Shown here: positions 5,683 through 7,523 of the stretch, one piece after another
How positions within the stretch are numbered: position 1 is the stretch's first letter
Layout: every line of letters begins with the position of its first letter
Source: Candidatus Cloacimonadota bacterium
GTDB lineage: Bacteria > Hydrothermota > E44-bin80
NCBI GenBank assembly: GCA_004375785.1
Contig: SOKM01000056.1
Coordinates: 1-7,523, forward strand
Length of the DNA stretch: 7,523 nt
Direction of reading: 5' to 3'
Translations under genes and position numbers: made by a program
The notes under the pieces: model-generated
Seen by the model: the letters and a program-made list of their open reading frames with translations, nothing else
Told to the model about the DNA's origin: nothing
The model's database searches: none

Positions 5683-6219
5683 ATGGGTTTCCTGTTACAG
5701 TTCCTGGCAACAAAAGCAATTGCTCCTATACTTGGCTCTATAGTTCTTCTGAGTATGGGAGAACACCCTGTTTCACTTTCAAAACCAGAGGTTTTTGTAA
5801 GTGGTGACACGCTGTTTATCTCAACAAGGGTTAACAATGGATTTACAAAAGAACTGATGGAAATTGTAAAAAGTGGAACACCTGTAACATTTAGACTGAA
5901 GATAGAAGCAGTTGAAAATATCTACTTTATTCATATCGTTAAGTATAATATAGAAAAAAGGATGTACACCATTGAACGTGAAGGAGAGAAAGGAGAGGTT
6001 AAAACAGAGGATGAGAAAAAGATGCAAGAGTTTGTTTCAAACTTTTCCCGTGTCTTTATTCCAGTGAAAAAGATACCCTCATCACAAAAGATTATAATAA
6101 GAATATCTCTTGATTCTGTAACACTTGAGTTTCTCGAGGATGAAGAATTCGATTTGATGACACTATGGAATTATAGAAGCCCACAGCAAACGATTAACAT
6201 AAAATCTAAAAATCCATAA
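5683..6219 (+). CDS. DUF4390-like protein, membrane-anchored
   Basis: A hydrophobic N-terminal segment (about 3-26, MGFLLQFLATKAIAPILGSI...) acts as anchor or uncleaved signal, and the rest (about 150 aa) would be periplasmic. The pattern fits DUF4390: VSLSKPEVFVSGDTLFISTRVNNGFTKEL, then IVKSGTPVTFRLKIEA, the VKYNIEKRMYTIER strand pair, a Lys/Glu stretch, ISLDSV, and near the end LMTLWNYRSPQ, like the closing 'W.Y.SP' of the family. In proteobacteria DUF4390 genes lie just before NtrY-like sensor kinases, and here the next gene is such a kinase, which supports the call. A role in sensing by, or modulating, the kinase is a reasonable inference. The start ATG lies 2 nt after the previous stop and has GAGGG (5671-5675) with 7-nt spacing. 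Sequence similarity is judged by eye, so the family name is likely rather than certain. Confidence 0.75.
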   Translation: MGFLLQFLATKAIAPILGSIVLLSMGEHPVSLSKPEVFVSGDTLFISTRVNNGFTKELMEIVKSGTPVTFRLKIEAVENIYFIHIVKYNIEKRMYTIEREGEKGEVKTEDEKKMQEFVSNFSRVFIPVKKIPSSQKIIIRISLDSVTLEFLEDEEFDLMTLWNYRSPQQTINIKSKNP

Positions 6220-6273
6220 GCCCGAATGATGAAAAAAACAACAATTCTTATATACCGGATTAAAATTAACTAT

Positions 6274-6325
6274 AACGATATTAACGAACTAAACGATAGT
6301 AACTATCTAACGATTAAAACGAAAC
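6274..6325. repeat. Phased AACGA repeat array before the kinase gene
   Basis: AAC-starting units begin at 6274, 6283, 6292, 6301, 6309 and 6318, at spacings of 9, 9, 9, 8 and 9 bp; five of six read AACGA and one reads AACTA. Overlapping them is a palindrome, GATAGT-A-ACTATC at 6295-6307. The array fills most of the gap between the DUF4390-like and kinase genes. It could bind a regulator, perhaps the missing response regulator, or be a chance short tandem repeat. No clear -35/-10 pair is visible in the 133-bp gap, so the kinase may be read from the upstream promoter. Confidence 0.6.
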
Positions 6326-6352
6326 AGTCTTTTTAGCCATTTTTAGAGAAAG

Positions 6353-7504
6353 ATGAGCCTACGATTTAAATTTATTATTACAAATTTCATTATAATTATT
6401 ATTACAATCATACCTCTCACCATATTTACACTCAGGACAACGGAGTTTAAACTTGGTAAGAGCATTCCTGAAATTGAAAAGGCATTAGAGGATGCTGTTA
6501 TACATACACCTGTGGGAGCAGAGAAAGAACGAGCAATTGAAGCACTCAAAAAATACAGGCAGATGATGGCATTAAAAAGACCATTAAAAAGAGAGTTTAT
6601 TACCTTTACAATCCTTCTCTCCTTATTTATTATTCTCTTCTCAACCTTGCTGACTATTCTTGTTACGGTAAGAGTAACAACACCTCTTAGAAAACTCGAA
6701 GACGCAGCAAATAGACTCTCAATGGGAGAATTTCCAAGGATTGGTGGGGCTCGTTCGAATGATGAAATCGGTAATCTTGTTGTAACATTCAACAGTATGT
6801 CTGCTTCCCTTGAAGAGAGCAAGAAAAGATTAAAGATTGCAGAACGCGAAGCAGCCTGGAAGGATGCAGCGAGAGCCGTATCTCATGAGATAAGGAATCC
6901 ACTCACTCCTATAAGACTTGCAACAGAGAGATTAAGAGAAAAAGCGAGAAAGGGAGAAGAAGATATTGATGAAGTAATATTAAATACAACGGGAATGATA
7001 TTAGAAGAAATTGAAAGCCTTGACAGTATTGCAAGAAGTTTTTCTGAGTTTGCGAAACTCCCGGAGCCGCGAAAAAAAATGGATGATGTGAATAAAATTA
7101 TAAAAGAGGTCAGCTTCCTTTATTCGGAATACGAAGGAGTAGAGATTAAACTCTCACTCGGCGGAAACATCCCGGAATTTTTAATTGACAGGGACAGGAT
7201 TAAAGAGGTTCTGATTAATATCATTAAAAACAGCATTGAGGCAATGGATGGAAAAGGTCTGATTCAGATAACATCCGAGTTTGATGATAAAGAAAAAAGT
7301 TTAATGTTGTCAATAAAGGATAATGGTGCGGGACTTACCGTTGATTCCTCGCTTGTTTTTGTCCCGCATTTTACAACAAAGGAGAAAGGGAGCGGGCTTG
7401 GCCTTGCAATATCAAAAAGAATCATCGAAGCACACAATGGAACAATAGAAACAAAAAGTAAAGAGGGCGAAGGAACGGAGTTCATAATCACCATACCAAA
7501 ATAG
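6353..7504 (+). CDS. NtrY-like membrane sensor histidine kinase
   Basis: Membrane helices at about 7-27 and 83-106 enclose a small extracytoplasmic loop of about 55 residues, much shorter than the sensor part of classical NtrY. A HAMP domain follows (about 106-160: TTPLRKLEDAANRLSMGEF, DEIGNLVVTFNSM). The DHp domain holds AWKDAARAVSHEIRNPLTPI with phospho-acceptor His178; this wording is characteristic of NtrY kinases. The ATPase domain has the N box (N293 in IIKNSIEAM), the G1 box D323-N-G-A-G327, F340 in PHFTTK and the G2 box GSGLGL (346-351), so all catalytic motifs are present. The length of 383 aa lacks the PAS domain of full NtrY. The partner regulator, probably NtrX-like, is not in the window. 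The upstream DUF4390-like gene fits the proteobacterial arrangement. The start ATG has only a weak AGAGAAAG ribosome site, and the array at 6274-6325 lies ahead. Confidence 0.93.
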   Translation: MSLRFKFIITNFIIIIITIIPLTIFTLRTTEFKLGKSIPEIEKALEDAVIHTPVGAEKERAIEALKKYRQMMALKRPLKREFITFTILLSLFIILFSTLLTILVTVRVTTPLRKLEDAANRLSMGEFPRIGGARSNDEIGNLVVTFNSMSASLEESKKRLKIAEREAAWKDAARAVSHEIRNPLTPIRLATERLREKARKGEEDIDEVILNTTGMILEEIESLDSIARSFSEFAKLPEPRKKMDDVNKIIKEVSFLYSEYEGVEIKLSLGGNIPEFLIDRDRIKEVLINIIKNSIEAMDGKGLIQITSEFDDKEKSLMLSIKDNGAGLTVDSSLVFVPHFTTKEKGSGLGLAISKRIIEAHNGTIETKSKEGEGTEFIITIPK

Positions 7505-7523
7505 GGGTCAGGTCTTCACATTT
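7502..7523. repeat. Possible start of a dispersed repeat at the kinase stop codon
   Basis: The last 22 bases include GGGGTCAGGTCTTCACATTT and begin in the TAG stop itself. From memory, GGGGTCAGGTCTT-like words flank REP elements and REP-associated transposases in many genomes. Only the first 20 bases or so are visible, so this is a resemblance, not a proven element. Confidence 0.35.

Noticed and set aside
1..7523. CRISPR array, tRNA, rRNA, toxin-antitoxin pair or transposase gene
   Set aside because: No regular spacer array, no tRNA cloverleaf, no rRNA-like sequence and no transposase motifs were seen on either strand.

Overview
The window is AT-rich bacterial DNA with dense, mostly operonic genes. 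It suggests a diderm (Gram-negative type) bacterium: there is a lipoprotein with a signal peptide, an exported glycine-zipper protein, a DUF4390-like protein and an NtrY-like membrane kinase. Ribosome binding sites match AAGGAGG and promoters match the sigma-70 consensus (TTGACA, 17-nt spacer, TATAAT-like). Low GC, repeat-laden intergenic regions and the 'GAVIGYN'-ending glycine-zipper protein remind me of uncultured candidate phyla such as WOR-3 or its relatives. That placement is a guess from memory, not something the sequence proves.

Left part (1-1326, minus strand): two separately transcribed genes for exported proteins. One is a lipoprotein whose C-terminus is cut off by the window edge. 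The other is a 229-aa glycine-zipper protein starting at TTG. Each has a near-perfect promoter and a strong Shine-Dalgarno (SD) sequence. Between them lie a small palindrome, a stem-loop and AATTTC repeats.

Middle (1327-5075, plus strand): a 380-bp non-coding stretch rich in degenerate palindromic repeats carries a plausible promoter at 1509-1537. It leads into an operon of a GNAT acetyltransferase, a DUF58 protein (4-nt overlap) and a BatA-type von Willebrand A (VWA) membrane protein (1-nt gap). DUF58 plus BatA proteins form the usual core of MoxR/Bat clusters. The MoxR ATPase itself is not in the window, and a GNAT sits in front of DUF58 instead. Repeat-like DNA after the BatA stop codon forms an intrinsic terminator with an 8-T tail.

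Right part (5078-7523, plus strand): two nucleotides after the terminator a TTGACA-17-TATACA promoter begins. Its expected start site falls on or next to the ATG of a six-helix membrane protein, so the gene may be leaderless. It is followed by a DUF4390-like protein, a 133-bp gap with AACGA units about every 9 bp, and an NtrY-like histidine kinase. DUF4390 next to an NtrY-like kinase is a known arrangement in proteobacteria. The response regulator is expected just downstream, outside the window. The last 20 bases look like the start of another dispersed repeat fused to the kinase stop codon.

I do not see a clearly new defence or mobile system. The most interesting points are the repeat-built terminator and its adjoining promoter, the leaderless or minigene start at 5114, the phased AACGA array, the multi-block glycine-zipper protein, and repeats that abut stop codons.
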